64,000 nucleotides of DNA, taken from positions 45,921 to 109,920 of the forward strand of contig MU394110.1 in assembly GCA_022578605.1 (NCBI GenBank), written 5' to 3'. The translations under genes and the position numbers were made by a program. Below the pieces are notes generated by a model. That model was not told where the DNA came from, made no database searches, and saw nothing but the letters and a program-made list of their open reading frames with translations. The DNA comes from Camillea tinctor (lineage: Eukaryota > Ascomycota > Sordariomycetes > Xylariales > Xylariaceae). Shown here piece by piece: positions 1-11,237 of the stretch (within the stretch, counting starts at the first letter, position 1; the number at the start of each line of letters is the position of its first letter).

Positions 1-820
1 ACAGTTTGCATATATAGGTTACCTAGGGAATAGATAGATATGCCATGAACGGATACGATGGTTAGTGATTTTATATAGCGGCAATGGACTACAATTTCAA
101 GTAACGCATCATTTATTGAGAAACAGTACTGGTGAGTAAGTCCCCTGAAACGGAGGTACTCGAACGCCTACGCCATTGTAAAATTATCTATGTCTCAGTC
201 GCTAGTTCCTAGAGAATATGCGATGCGAAGCTCATTCACATGATGATAAGTAAGACAGTAGTTTTACACGTAGACATTTTACGTGCACATTGCTCAAGTG
301 CTAGCTAGAAAACCATCGCCCATCGGTTTGATTTGAGAATGTCATATAGGGGCTCGACTTGTTCATGTAGTTAGCCCATGTTCCCCCAATCGAAAAGGGA
401 TAGTATACCAACGTCTTTACCATCGTGTTTACCAATGTCAGCCCAAGCGTGTAAATGAAAATTTGGTTTACAGAACTCTACTGTTTGTTGCCTTCAAATC
501 AAGCACCGCGGTGAATCTAAATCCACTTTGAAGTTCTCTTGGAGATATACCTTCCTACACCACCAGTGAATGCCAAGTCTCTATACATACAGCTACCGTT
601 TCCCCCCAACTCCGATGATCACAAGAGAAGAGAAAGAAAAGGGAGAAAAAAAAAAAAAACCAACGATGCCCCCCTTCCCCTCCCACCTTTCCTTGATGAT
701 TTGGTACCATATGCAAGATCCATTTTTAATCCCATTAGCCCGTTTAAAACCTTCCTTTGACCAGATCACGCCTCCCGAAAAAAAAAAAGAACAATACAGG
801 GCTCATGTCTCATTATGAAA
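1..820. other. Intergenic, 3' side of the SIP5 gene
   Basis: No convincing gene. Only short open frames without family resemblance or splice logic occur. A-runs lie near 648-659 and 778-788, just downstream of the SIP5 stop codon, so part of this is probably SIP5 3' UTR. An upstream neighbour may lie outside the window. Confidence 0.6.
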
Positions 821-3391
821 CTATTGAGTGATCTCCTGTTGCCTCTCTGATGTGCTGATGCGCCCAATTCTCTTAGAATCTCCATCGTCAACAGAGGCTG
901 GTGTTTCTGGCGTGATCGTGAGCTGGGGAGGGGATGTATTTCCTTCCTGGTTTTCTTCCGCACTTTGGCTGGCATCGTTCGTGTCGAGCTTGGGGAGGTT
1001 GTCCCGTCTGCTTTCGGCCGTTCCACCAGACTTCTCGTCAACATGTTCAACATGCTCGCCGTGGGCTTCGTTGCTTTCCGACGTTTTGGTCTCACCAGTC
1101 TGATGGTCGGCTTCACCGTCGATAGGAACACCAACCATCTCAGCGAGACTTCTGAAGTTGAATAGAGGCTCGGGGTTTGCGTTTTCTTCTTCGCTACGGC
1201 TAGCGAGACTAAGACCACTCGCTGCTGGGTCTTCGGTGCCTGGGTTCTTTCCAACATAGCTTCCGGGCATACTATCCATGCCACTAGAGCTGACAGAACT
1301 GGCGTTGCTCATCTGGCGGAGATGGGAGGACCCTCGTTGCCCCTGCGAGGCGGTAGGGATGGGTAAGGAAGGGGTATTGGTGGTCGTCTGCGTGTCCCCG
1401 TTGTCGCCACGATCTACTGCCTTTCCTTTGCCATTTGATGGCGAACCCGAGCCAGATGCAGCAGTAGTAGCGGCGGCTACACTCGCTTCCACTCGTAGGT
1501 TGCTAGCACCACTGTTGCCTCTCCTTCGTCCTAGCCCCAAGCTGAGGGAACTCGCACTGGCGCTACTACCGCTGCCGCTATATACGTCACCCTTCTTTTT
1601 AGCCGTCTTTCGCTCCTCCTTCTCCCGTTTCTTGGCTTCTTTTCGTGCTTCCTTGTCTGCCTTCTTCTGGCGCTCCTCCTCATCCGCTAGACTTAACCTA
1701 ATTGCTTCGGCCATCATTAGGCTTTCTAGGTGCGCAGCGTCGATGCGCTCACGGCTTGGGCCTGTCCGACCGGATGACGTGCGTGGACCTGGTTCGGGAG
1801 CCGACGATCCATCTGTTCCACCCTCGTTAACTTGCACGCTAGTGCCGCTGGCGGGGCTATCTCCATCACGATGGTTCCTCCGCGCGAAACGTGAGCGGCC
1901 GAATATGGTGCGGGATTCTTGGTTTCCCATGACGAAGGCGGCGTGGTGGAGGGCATCAGCAGCGGCAGCTCTCCGACGTTGGTGCGCACGGGCTGTGGCA
2001 AGTTTGGTAGACCAGTCTGGCCGAATACGATCAGTCGTAATGACGCCTGGTGCATTCGCAGACACGCTCTGGGTCCTCTTGCGGTTAGCATGGGTCGGTG
2101 GTAGGGCGGAGGTGGGAGAAAGGCTGGAGTTCAGAGAGCTTGAGGACGACATAGCAGTGCCCATGGTACCGAGCGAGGGGGGGTTGAAAGCATAAGTCAG
2201 GCCTCGGCGGAATGGCGGGGGCTCGTACGTAACGCCAAACTCGGTCTGGGTACAGTATGGGCACTTGGCAGGTTCCATGATAAGATCCTCGCCCTGCTCT
2301 TGCGGTGCATCCGCTCCGTCGTCATCTCCGTGGTGCTCGGGATGATGCGGGTCAGGACGCTTGATCTGCACAAAGCATTCGCTGCAGATGATCTGGCAGC
2401 AGCAGCGGGTCCGGTTCAGATAGGGCGGGTAGTACATGAGACAGAGCGGGCATTCGAGGCCTTCTTTGTAAAGGAACACCTCGAGGGGCTGGCCGTTAAC
2501 AAAGGGGTCCTGGGGTAAGTTGACCTCTCGTGGGGTCACCACGTCGGTGTGTGACCCGTTTCGAGACAGGCTCAAAGCGGCAGCCAGGGCTTTATGCGGC
2601 TTAAGCGCAGAGCCCGATCTGGGGGAAATCGGCGAGGTGGGGGAAGGTAGGGAGGAACCCGGGTTGGATGCAGTCTTATCGGAAGAAGCAGACAAGGTCC
2701 GCGGACCCAAGGGCACGGTGAGGTTGGCCAGGTTCGGGGTTGTAGTGCCGGGCGAGTCACCCGACTTCGGCTGCGGAACCAAATGTTCGGGGACCTGGTC
2801 AGCTGGGGGGATCTCGAGGCCCCGTGCAGCGGCAATGATCTGGTGTTCGGCCCAGCTCTCGCTGAAATCGTCTAATCCGCGCCAGAAGGGGGCTATCTTC
2901 CTTTCTATCTGTTAAGCACGAGGCATAGGTCAGCAAGCAAGTAACCAAGCAATTTAAGCCTCATAGAAGGTAAACAATAGCACCACATCACAATTCGGAC
3001 CACTGACCTGTAGCTGGCGGACCACGGGCTTGCTGAAATCCTCGGATGCCGTGTAAACACCCATGGTGACAAGAAAGCCACCATCAACATGTTCCTCCCT
3101 CATGCTACGCTCTCGCTCTTTGACCCGTGCCACCCGTTCCCTCTCGAGTCGCCTGGCTTCTCTCTCCTGCTTTGTCTCTCGGCGCTCAAAAGGAACATCC
3201 TGCTGACGAGAGCTGGATGAACCACCGAAGGGAAGACCCAGAGATGCTAAGTCACCTCGCGTGGCTCTCCTCGACCTGTCGCCATGTTCACCATGGTAAG
3301 TAGCGCCGCCAGCACGGGAACTCCCGCCAGCATCATTGGGTAGGGCCAGGCGAGAGCCGTTTCGGGCCTCCTTGCCATGCGTATTTCCCAT
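821..3391 (-). CDS. sip5: SIP5-like protein with RING-type zinc-binding region
   Basis: Two exons, 3391-3008 and 2908-821, joined in phase 0 over a 99-nt GT...AACAG intron, give 823 residues. Seen: the N-terminus MGNTHGK fits the N-myristoylation consensus (Gly2, Gly6). A charged Arg/Glu-rich segment lies near residues 80-105. A RING-like Cys cluster near residues 281-355 starts ECPLC and continues with CCCQIICSECF and, after an acidic His-rich loop, CPYC. The C-terminal half is Ser/Thr-rich and low-complexity, with a Lys/Glu-rich helix near residues 395-425. Known: yeast Sip5 interacts with the Snf1 kinase and Reg1 phosphatase regulator; fungal members share this N-terminal signal and Cys cluster. 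Inference: a membrane-anchored adaptor in glucose or stress signalling. Family assignment is firm; function is not. A long open frame on the opposite strand is a composition shadow. Confidence 0.88.
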
Positions 3392-3543
3392 TTTGGATGA
3401 TAGGGTAATAAGATGGGAGGGGCCGAAGGATCGAGAGGTGAGAAAAGATGACCAGGGTTCAATAGCGATGAGAAGGACGAGGCTGGCTTATCGTATTGCT
3501 TGCCGATAAGGGCTCACATGCGCGAATAGCGGAGGTTGTACGG

Positions 3544-3580
3544 TTGGATGGGATGGGATGGGATTGGATTGGATTGGATC
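3544..3580. repeat. GGATG/GGATT pentamer repeat
   Basis: Consecutive five-base units GGATG then GGATT lie about 150-190 bp upstream of the SIP5 start codon, in its probable 5' UTR or promoter. The repeated GGG triplets could in principle fold as a G-quadruplex; this is not shown. Confidence 0.6.
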
Positions 3581-4602
3581 GAGCGACGTAGAGAATCGTT
3601 CGGGTGGAGGGGAGAAGAAAAGAAAATAGGTTATAATTGATTCGGTTCGGAGATTGTATTGGTTTAGTGGGTTGTAGATATGTTACGTTATGGTGGGCGA
3701 TGGCGTTGTTGTTCTTGTTATCTTGGTTATGGAATGTCGTGTGAACAGCAAGAACAACAAGGTGATGATGCTGTTGTGGTTCAAATGATCCGGTGCAGCT
3801 AACACACAACAACTAGATCACCTAGTCGTGAGAAAGACAAAGGCGGGAGGAAAATAGGAAAGAGTAAGGTATAGGTAGAGGTGAAGTAGTGATGGTTGGT
3901 AGTTGGTCAATGTTAATGTCGGTGGGATTGGCTGCGCATGCTGATGATGGCATTCGGGAAAATAAACCCAGTCACGGAAAGGACCATTTCCGGGGTTGAG
4001 AAAGGGGGAAAAAAAAGAAAAGAGGAAAAAATAAAAATAAAACAAAAAAGGACCCGATAGTATTTTATTTATTTGTTTATTTTAGTTAATGGTCGGGTAA
4101 GTCTCGTTGTTTATTGTTACGGGGGTGGTTGTGGCAAAAGAGAAAGAGAGAAAGGAAGAAAAAGAATAATGGGGAAAAGGTGAAAAGGTAAAAAGACGAG
4201 AAGGAGACCAAGAGAAGAAAAAAAAATAGAAAGAGATGACGATAGTTGAATGCTAAGTAAGTAACCTAAGTAAGAAGTAGGTAGTACTACAGTAGGTAAA
4301 AGGCGATAACCTACTACTAGTACAGCTACCTAAACCTAGATAATAAATATTGCAGGGTTGATCAAAGTTGACTGCTTGTAGTATGCTTGTAGCACTTATC
4401 TAATAGATTATGCCGGTAGTGAGTTTGCGTGGTGACCTAAGAAAGACAAAAAAAATTAGCTAAGGTCCGAGTCGGATTACCTGGGGTTAGGTCGGGGTAC
4501 CTGAAGTGAACACGCTAAACTTAGGTTAATCGGTTGATAAAGTAGCAGTGGTGGTGTTTTAGTGGCATTGGCAGCATAACCTTGGTTAAAAAAAAGATAA
4601 AG

Positions 4603-4616
4603 GGTACCTAGGTACC
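4603..4616. repeat. 14-bp palindrome GGTACCTAGGTACC
   Basis: Perfect palindrome in non-coding DNA, also present at 33118-33131. Its core TACCTAGGTA occurs at three further intergenic sites. Confidence 0.8.
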
Positions 4617-5366
4617 TATTTACTACCTTACAAACCTGGAGGAGAAAGGGAAAAAAAAATAAGAGCTTAAAGCCGGGGAGAACGGAACTGAAGGAGGGGA
4701 CGGGAGGAGAAGGAGGGGCCGGAACCTCTTCCTTTGAGGGGTTTCGAGGGAGAGAAAGCTTTGCATAACTTAAAGTCTTTTTAAGTTGCCAGATACATAG
4801 AGGGACCCGGTATTGATAGGGAGCTTAGGTAACCTTAGGTACAACCTATACTATCAATCTACCTAAAGTAGGCAAGTTACTTAAAACATCTGCGCTAACT
4901 CTACGGATCTATAGGTACCTATGTATTCGGCTTTTCTACATTCTAATCTTGAATAATGTAGACATTATTCAGGTGCATTCATACATCCCATGAGGTTATT
5001 ATTGATTCATGTTTATGGCAACGAAAATAACCGATTTGTTGATTGGTCAGTGTAAACACCGATGTATTTCTATAAAGTAGGATGAACTAAAATACATACC
5101 CAGTACATGCAGTCGCACAAAGCAACACAGCCAATGAGGTGCTCAGATACATAGATACATGTAGCTTCCAATATTATCTTGCTTGAGCCTAATTAGGTAG
5201 ATGGATTTGACCTTTCCATTCCCATCTCCACGCTACCTCCATACTACCAACATCTTATCCAGATTCCCTTAATGATCGTGGATTATTATATCGAGGAAAA
5301 AGGCCAGAAAAGAAAACGTCACAATTACCTGGGTAGCCTAGGTAGATCTATCCCATAGTTCCCAAT

Positions 5367-6568
5367 ATGAGCGAGGCACCTAATGTAAAGCCGGTGTCCA
5401 TTTCTGGAGACGGATCACCAAATACTAGCGAGAACAGCGAGAACAGCGAGAACAGCTGTATCCCTAAAAAGGTCATTATTGATCCTGACGGTGATCTCAG
5501 CCTCAAAGTGTGGGAACATGGTAAATTCGGGTGGTTCCAGTTGAAGGTATCGGAGCCTATCATTCTCGTGGTATGCTCTAGAACGATGTCGAGAGCATCA
5601 CCGGTCTGGAAGAAGCTCCTATACGGGGGCTTTGCCGAGTCTAAGCAACCCTGTGAATCGGGCAAGGCTGAATGGCTTGTCGAGCTTCCAGAAGACAACC
5701 CCAGAGCCATGACTACCATACTCAACATCATTCATAGCCGATTCAAGTACCTGCCCCGGGTTTCCGAGTCCATCGGCGTGAACGACCTATATGAGTTGAC
5801 TGTGTTGACCGACAAGTACGATCTCACTACCATCCTACGTCCCTGGGCGACCAATTGGATGGAAGCCATGCACAAGATCCGTGATAGTTGGAGTAGCCCC
5901 CCCTTCCTCATAACTGATTTATGGCGCCATATATGGATTGCCTGGGAAATGGGCGATTTAGAGCATTTGAAGAGAACAGCAAAACAGATGATCCTCTACC
6001 TTCCAGAGGATCGCTTGGGGATGGTCAAGGTGGGACAGCAAACGTCTAAGCCAAATAATATAGGAGTTCTCCAGCCTCCTGGCCTCGAAGGTAAATATAA
6101 ACTGACACCCGAGGAGGAGAGCCCGCTAAAATGTTTCACTTTACAGATGTAATCAAAGAAGGACGCCTTAGAAGTATCAACGGCCTACTAAAGCTATTCC
6201 AAGATATCATTAACCGCCTAATTGCATATCCCGATACGGCCGGATACAAAGCTGTTTGCTCATCAACAGGATATATTAGTAAAGATTGTGAAGCGTATAT
6301 GCTCGGTGTTCTGATAAAATCCCTATCTAGGGCAGGTCTTTGGCCCATACCTGAAGCGAGCCATTATTCACAAAGTATGGATAATCTAAGAACTACGCTG
6401 AAGCACCTCGACGTGAGGAATAGGTTTCCATACCACTCAGAATGTGATCCAATGCCTGATCGTAAGACAGGCATAGACAAGTACATCAACACCGTTGAAG
6501 TACAGTTGGCGGAAAACCAGTTGAGACACATGGAGAAGCAGGCAAAGAAATCGGGGCTTTTATCATAG
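5367..6568 (+). CDS. BTB/POZ domain protein, copy 1
   Basis: Two exons, 5367-6090 and 6147-6568, with a 56-nt intron (GTAAAT...TTACAG, phase 1), give 381 residues. Seen: SEN repeated three times at residues 21-29, then DPDGDLSLKV (39-48), a BTB-like strand ending in VVCSR, and the block SRASPVWKKLLYGGF (75-89). Next come a helical PEDN..AMTTILNIIH segment and a KYDL...LRPW segment. The second exon is helical and basic at its end. Known: this order is typical of fungus-specific BTB proteins, which are usually lone BTB domains of unknown role; BTB domains dimerise and often bind cullin-3. Copy 2 at 21855-23115 shares these blocks and the intron position. Inference: protein-protein interaction; the target is unknown. 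Confidence 0.85.
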
Positions 6569-7026
6569 GAGCACATAGATATGATATTTTTTTTCGTGAG
6601 TTGGATATTTATGTATAGATCATGTTGGTTGTGCAAGAGATTGGGAGTCACCAAACTTGGGTAACCTGTATGTAATGAATATCAAGGTGATTGTATAGTG
6701 TGCTCCAACAGGAAGCAGATACATAACACAACTTCCATTGACAGGTGACAAGACCAGAAAGAGACATCTGACAGCATTACCTTATTATCCTTGTAAGTAA
6801 ATTGATACACCCCTCACTCTTCTTCCGCCCCTCCTTTTTGTTGTAGTACCTAAGCAGGTTAAGTAACCCCCGTAACCTCCGTAACCCCTCTGCCCCTCCA
6901 TCCAGCGAAGTGCATTAAAAAAGTTTCTTAGTTTCCGAACCCTTTCTTAATAAATCCAACCAAATACATCAACCCTTATGGAACAGGGGAAAGAGAAAAA
7001 AGAAAAAGAAAAAAAAAGAAAACAAG
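6569..7026. other. Intergenic between BTB gene 1 and GCIP-like gene
   Basis: No gene seen. The last part, from about 6980, is a purine-rich A/G tract directly before the GCIP-like start codon, a common fungal 5' leader composition. Confidence 0.6.
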
Positions 7027-8235
7027 ATGCCACCCAAACCAGACGAAGCTAATAGTCAGGAATCTCTTGAAGTCCTCGTCACAGCTACTACAAATTTAAT
7101 AACTCAACTCGAAACTTTGCTACACTCCATCGCCGTCGATCCACCATCCTCTGCCTCTGCCTCTGCCTCTGCCTCTGCCTCTGCTTCGTTGTCTATATCA
7201 CCACCTCCGGCTTCTTCTTCTATCGATGCTCTCTCGCTCGCCCACGATTCCGCTAGCCTGATCAGGGCGCACACCACTAAGCTGTCTCTATTGATCATCA
7301 ACGAACCTTTCACCCCCTCCGCCATAGTAAAGGTGCTCCGCGAGTTGATCTCGGGTCCCATCCCTGGCATCGCCTCTGCTGTCCAGATATGCGACGCCGA
7401 GAGGTACACACTCGTCGCCCGCCAGGATCTTGCCTGGAGGTGTTATCGCGTGTTGAAGGAACTCAAGGGCCTCGTCGATATAATACCCCTGAATGGCAAG
7501 ATTCTGCCCGAAGCACTGAAGAACGGAACCAAGGGGGACAAAGGCAGCATCGCCGCCACCGGTGTCATCTGGGCTGCCTGCGACGATGTTATCCTGCTGA
7601 AGAAGCTCGGAATTGCGGGACTATTGGCGAGAAAGGTAGAGGAATACCGCGACACCCTCAAAGATGTCCTGGAAGAATTAAAGGAGTGGAGTGAAGAAGT
7701 AGACGAGGAGGAAGACGAAGATGAAAATGAAGATGAAGATGAAGATGACAATAATGCGCAGGAGGACGGTGCCGTACAGCACGTTGCGAACCAGCTGGAA
7801 AACACACATCTCTCAGCCCAGGAAATGCTCGACGACCTCATGACTCCTCAACACATACCACGCGACGACCCTCAGAAGATCCGGGAACGTCTAGATTCGT
7901 GTCTCAAGCGATTGCGGCTTACCACCCTGCTCTACTCCGCCATAGTCAAGCGACGGATAAAATCCCTTCCCTCACTACCCACCGCCGCGTCCTCGCCCAC
8001 GGTCCAGCGCCTAGACGAGGTGTTTCCCATCCTAAAACGACTTCCGCATCGCTTTGGGGACGTCGCATGCGCATTCTACGAGCTAGACCGCGACGCCATA
8101 GACAGGCAAATGGATTCCTGCTTCTTCGATGCATTCGCCGCTTCGGAAATGTTAATGAAGCCTTGGGAGACACAGAAGGACGAATTCACGGAATGGGCGG
8201 AGAAATTCCAAGTCGGCATAAAGAAGCCGGACTAG
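7027..8235 (+). CDS. Cyclin-D1-binding protein 1-like (GCIP family)
   Basis: Single exon, 402 residues, start in context AACAAGATGCC. Seen: a helical N-terminus, a low-complexity Ala-Ser run encoded by CTCTGC repeats (about residues 42-53), the block LISGPIPGIASAVQICDA (about 107-124), the block ATGVIWAACDD (about 178-188), an acidic stretch rich in Asp and Glu (about 222-245), and a helical C-terminus. Known: these match the GCIP/cyclin-D1-binding N-terminal domain. Mammalian CCNDBP1/GCIP is a helix-loop-helix-type regulator that binds cyclin D1 and represses cell-cycle genes; the fungal role is uncharacterised. Inference: nuclear or cytoplasmic regulator. It converges with the GH71 gene, the stop codons being about 170 bp apart. 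Confidence 0.82.
   Translation: MPPKPDEANSQESLEVLVTATTNLITQLETLLHSIAVDPPSSASASASASASASLSISPPPASSSIDALSLAHDSASLIRAHTTKLSLLIINEPFTPSAIVKVLRELISGPIPGIASAVQICDAERYTLVARQDLAWRCYRVLKELKGLVDIIPLNGKILPEALKNGTKGDKGSIAATGVIWAACDDVILLKKLGIAGLLARKVEEYRDTLKDVLEELKEWSEEVDEEEDEDENEDEDEDDNNAQEDGAVQHVANQLENTHLSAQEMLDDLMTPQHIPRDDPQKIRERLDSCLKRLRLTTLLYSAIVKRRIKSLPSLPTAASSPTVQRLDEVFPILKRLPHRFGDVACAFYELDRDAIDRQMDSCFFDAFAASEMLMKPWETQKDEFTEWAEKFQVGIKKPD
7149..7186 (+). repeat. In-frame CTCTGC hexanucleotide repeat
   Basis: About six hexamer units inside the GCIP-like coding sequence encode alternating Ala and Ser. Length changes would be in frame. Confidence 0.85.
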
Positions 8236-8408
8236 ACCACATAGAAAAGGGGGAAAGAAAAAAAAGAAACAAAAAAAGGAAAAAAAAACCGAGAAAGACA
8301 ACCAAATATATTCATATAATAGTATGCAACCACTACAAACCCGTCAATCATCCAACCTCCCTCCGTCATCATCTCATCAACATCATCAACCATCACCCTT
8401 CTTCCCCC

Positions 8409-10039
8409 TCATACCTGAATCGCGACCGCATTAAAGTTAATCTATTCCTCGAGTCAGTATATATATGTCATATGTAGTAAGGGGCTACCTACGTGTCCCG
8501 ACGCCGGGCAGTTGTTCGTAATCTCTGGGCCCGTGGTCGATCGCCCGTTCAACGTGACGGTGACCGCACCCGTCTTGCCATCGAAGGGAACCTGGTAGAA
8601 GGAGGCCTTGCCGATGGTGTCCGATGCACTGACAGTCTGGCTCGATCCACCCACGCTTACCGTGATCGATGTGGGCGAGTTTGTCAGCGCAATAACGGAG
8701 ATAACATTCGAAGTGCCACCGGATGCGGAAGCATCTCCCGACTGCCCCCAGACGGTGCCTATGTATGCAAGTGGTTCCTATTAGCCATACTATGTTTACC
8801 AACATAATCTAGACTTGTGTGCACTTACCACCGTCGCTGCAGCCGTTAAGGGATGCCGGGGTGGTACGATACCAAGCCACGGCTCCTTCGCTGGGAACTG
8901 CTACGTTCGTGTTTCCTGCCTTGTAGGCGCTGATGAAGTAGGGCAGCACGAAGCGGAAGGCGGCGTGTGAGAACCCATTGATATATCCCTCAGCACCCGA
9001 CACAATCTGGCTCTGGACGGGTTCATTGATGTAACTAGACTCGCCATAGTCGTTCCCTGTGCTCATTAGCCTGGCATGCCCCCCTTATCTTCGCATGCGG
9101 CACTCAGACACTTACAGGTAATGATCTCGACATATTCGGGCAAGATATCTTGGACATTCTTCCAGCGGTCATACCACAGCGAATCGCTGGTCGAGTACCA
9201 GTTCTTGTTGTACTGGGGCAGGTCTAACGTCCAGGGTATTAGCCAAGTCACAAAACAAGCTACTTCACCCTCTTGGGCTGCAACGACGTACCGGTATAAA
9301 AGTAAGGGCTGACACCCATCATGTACGGCTTCCCCTGTAGCACGTTTTGGTATGCCACATCGTTGCCGGTGCTTATGGTCCTTTGGTTCATCTCCGGCCA
9401 AGCACCCCAGTTGACTAGATATATCATGGTCAATTCACGGCCCGCTCAGAGGTGCACGAAGGAGACCTGGGTTTTATTTATTTTATTTGTTGACTTACAT
9501 GCACCGTCGATGATAGACCTTTGGGCCCCAACCCCGTCGGCGCCCAGGGAACTCCAGTCGGGCACGAGGAATATCCCACCGGTAGCAGACCGCACCGAAG
9601 CCCAGTTGCCGGACCAGCTCGGTCCCTCGAAGGTCGACACCAGCGGCAGGCCATTCACCTTGAACTGGCTGGCGGCTGACTTGTATTGGTTCACCAGCGA
9701 GGAGACGCGGTTCACGTCCCACGGCTTCGTCGGGTCCGCCATGTCGAAGGAGAGGAACAGACTGAAACCGGAAGCCGAGGCCGCCGTGTCGTACGCGAGC
9801 TGCAGCTGCGCGTCGGTGTATGTGTCGTCGCGGCCGATGTTGAGGGCGAAACCGTCGATGCCCGCAGACTGGGCCTCGGAGATGTCCTTCTGCCACTGCG
9901 AGGCTTCCTGCCCGTAGGTCAGGCCCACCATGTAGTGCGCGAAGACCTTGCGGCCGCTGTCCTGCCGCGGGGGCAGGGCGGTGCCGACGGCGAGGCCGAA
10001 CCCGAAGAGGGAGAGGGGGAGGAGCTTGGTTAGTAACAT
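8409..10039 (-). CDS. Secreted GH71 alpha-1,3-glucanase (mutanase)
   Basis: Six exons: 10039-9499, 9414-9292, 9223-9116, 9056-8829, 8758-8493 and 8441-8409, giving 432 residues. The first four introns are phase 1, the last phase 0. Seen: signal peptide MLLTKLLPLSLFGFGLAVG followed by ALPPRQ (Kex2-like R). GH71 hallmarks are VFAHYMVG, GIDGFALNIG, FLSFDMADPTKPW, FNWGAWPE restored across intron 1, and EIITWNDYGES restored across intron 3. Known: GH71 enzymes cleave alpha-1,3-glucan of fungal walls (wall turnover, mycoparasitism) or bacterial mutan. There is no C-terminal carbohydrate-binding module. If the last intron were not removed the protein would end PASGHVGSPLLHMTYIY; removing it gives INFNAVAIQV, which fits the family better. 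A TATA-like TATATAAATA lies about 130 bp upstream. Confidence 0.92.
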
Positions 10040-11227
10040 GGTTAATTCAATGATACTAGGTTAATTAGGTATTAAGTAAAAGATCCTAATGTCTCTGGGA
10101 ACGAGACTTGGAAATCTTGAGGATTTTTCTCTTCATTAAAAAAACATTGCGGGTGGTTTGTTATATTTATATATGTCTATGTGAATGTGCTGGCGTGCCG
10201 GGATTAAGCAACAACCCTTGTTTCCCTATGGGGGGTCTTTTTTGGATGCATATATACATGCATGGCCTGCATTGCATATCTTCAGGAACGAGGCGATTTT
10301 TTTTTTCAGCTTTCGAACGCCGCTATCCTGCAGATCGGACGAACTAGCCTACCGGCTGGCCCCCCTCCCTCCCCTTGTATCATGTTAAGGTAGGTACATA
10401 CTATTGCGGGAAGAAGAATTCGTGATTGGACCACTGGTTACGATGGGGAATAGGGTAGTATTTTTTTCGATTTCTTTTCTGGGATTTTCTGTGGTTTGAA
10501 GGGGGGCGGTGAGGTAATGTGCATGTGGAACGATGTAAGATGCGATGGGGTTTCGATGGGGGGAATAAGGGGATGGGAATAGAATAGATAGACATGGGGA
10601 AAATATTGATACTATCACCGCTGAGTGTGGAAGTGGGACTAGAACTGGAAACTAGAAACGGGGAAGAAGACGAGGACTGGGGACTGGGACTAAGACTGGG
10701 ACTAGGGTTGGAGCTGGAGGAGTCAGCTCGACGATGTAGTTTTTGCATTAGAGGGAAAGCGGCATTCTACTTTCAAGGTTGAGAATGATGTTCTTTCTTT
10801 TGTTGTAGCTCTGTAAGTCTTCGTGTTCGCGATGTGATATTGCATGCAGTATGTAGGTAAACTACCACCTACCATGGTTCTACTTGCATACGTACGTAAA
10901 AGCTAGCTATAGCTGATTGATCTTAGAATAGGATTATTATATAATTCTCTTTGTGGGATATCGATGGTGACAGTAGTGTGCTTCCTAAACTGTAGCTAGT
11001 ATGGGCTGGGCTGGTCTGATCTGATCCGATCTGGTGCTCACTTAGTAAGTGGTATAACCTGCAGAACATACATAGACACGTTCTAGCCACGATGATTATG
11101 TTGGTGACGATGAGGGGTTCACGTTGCAATATTTGTTTATTTCATTGCTGCTATTAGGTCAGCGTCACGCAGTGGTCCTCACCTCACCTCACCTCACCTC
11201 ACTTCACTTACAAATATGGAGGTTACA

Positions 11228-11237
11228 TACCTAGGTA
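11228..11237. repeat. TACCTAGGTA palindrome
   Basis: Exact 10-bp palindrome in non-coding DNA, one of five exact copies in the window. Confidence 0.75.

Larger units (their letters stand above)
3392..5366. other. Intergenic, upstream of SIP5 and BTB gene 1
   Basis: Shared 5' region of two divergently transcribed genes. It holds a GGATG/GGATT repeat run (3544-3580), a long purine-rich tract (about 4137-4240), and a perfect 14-bp palindrome at 4603-4616. Open frames on the minus strand (3459-4045) are low-complexity and resemble no family. No RNA gene seen. Confidence 0.6.

Noticed and set aside
1278..2195. 305-codon open frame on the plus strand opposite SIP5
   Set aside because: It lies entirely antisense to a well-supported gene and its product is Arg/Leu/Pro-rich without motifs; a GC-composition shadow.
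3459..4045. Two minus-strand frames upstream of SIP5
   Set aside because: Low-complexity, repeat-derived peptides in the probable 5' leader; no splice continuation.
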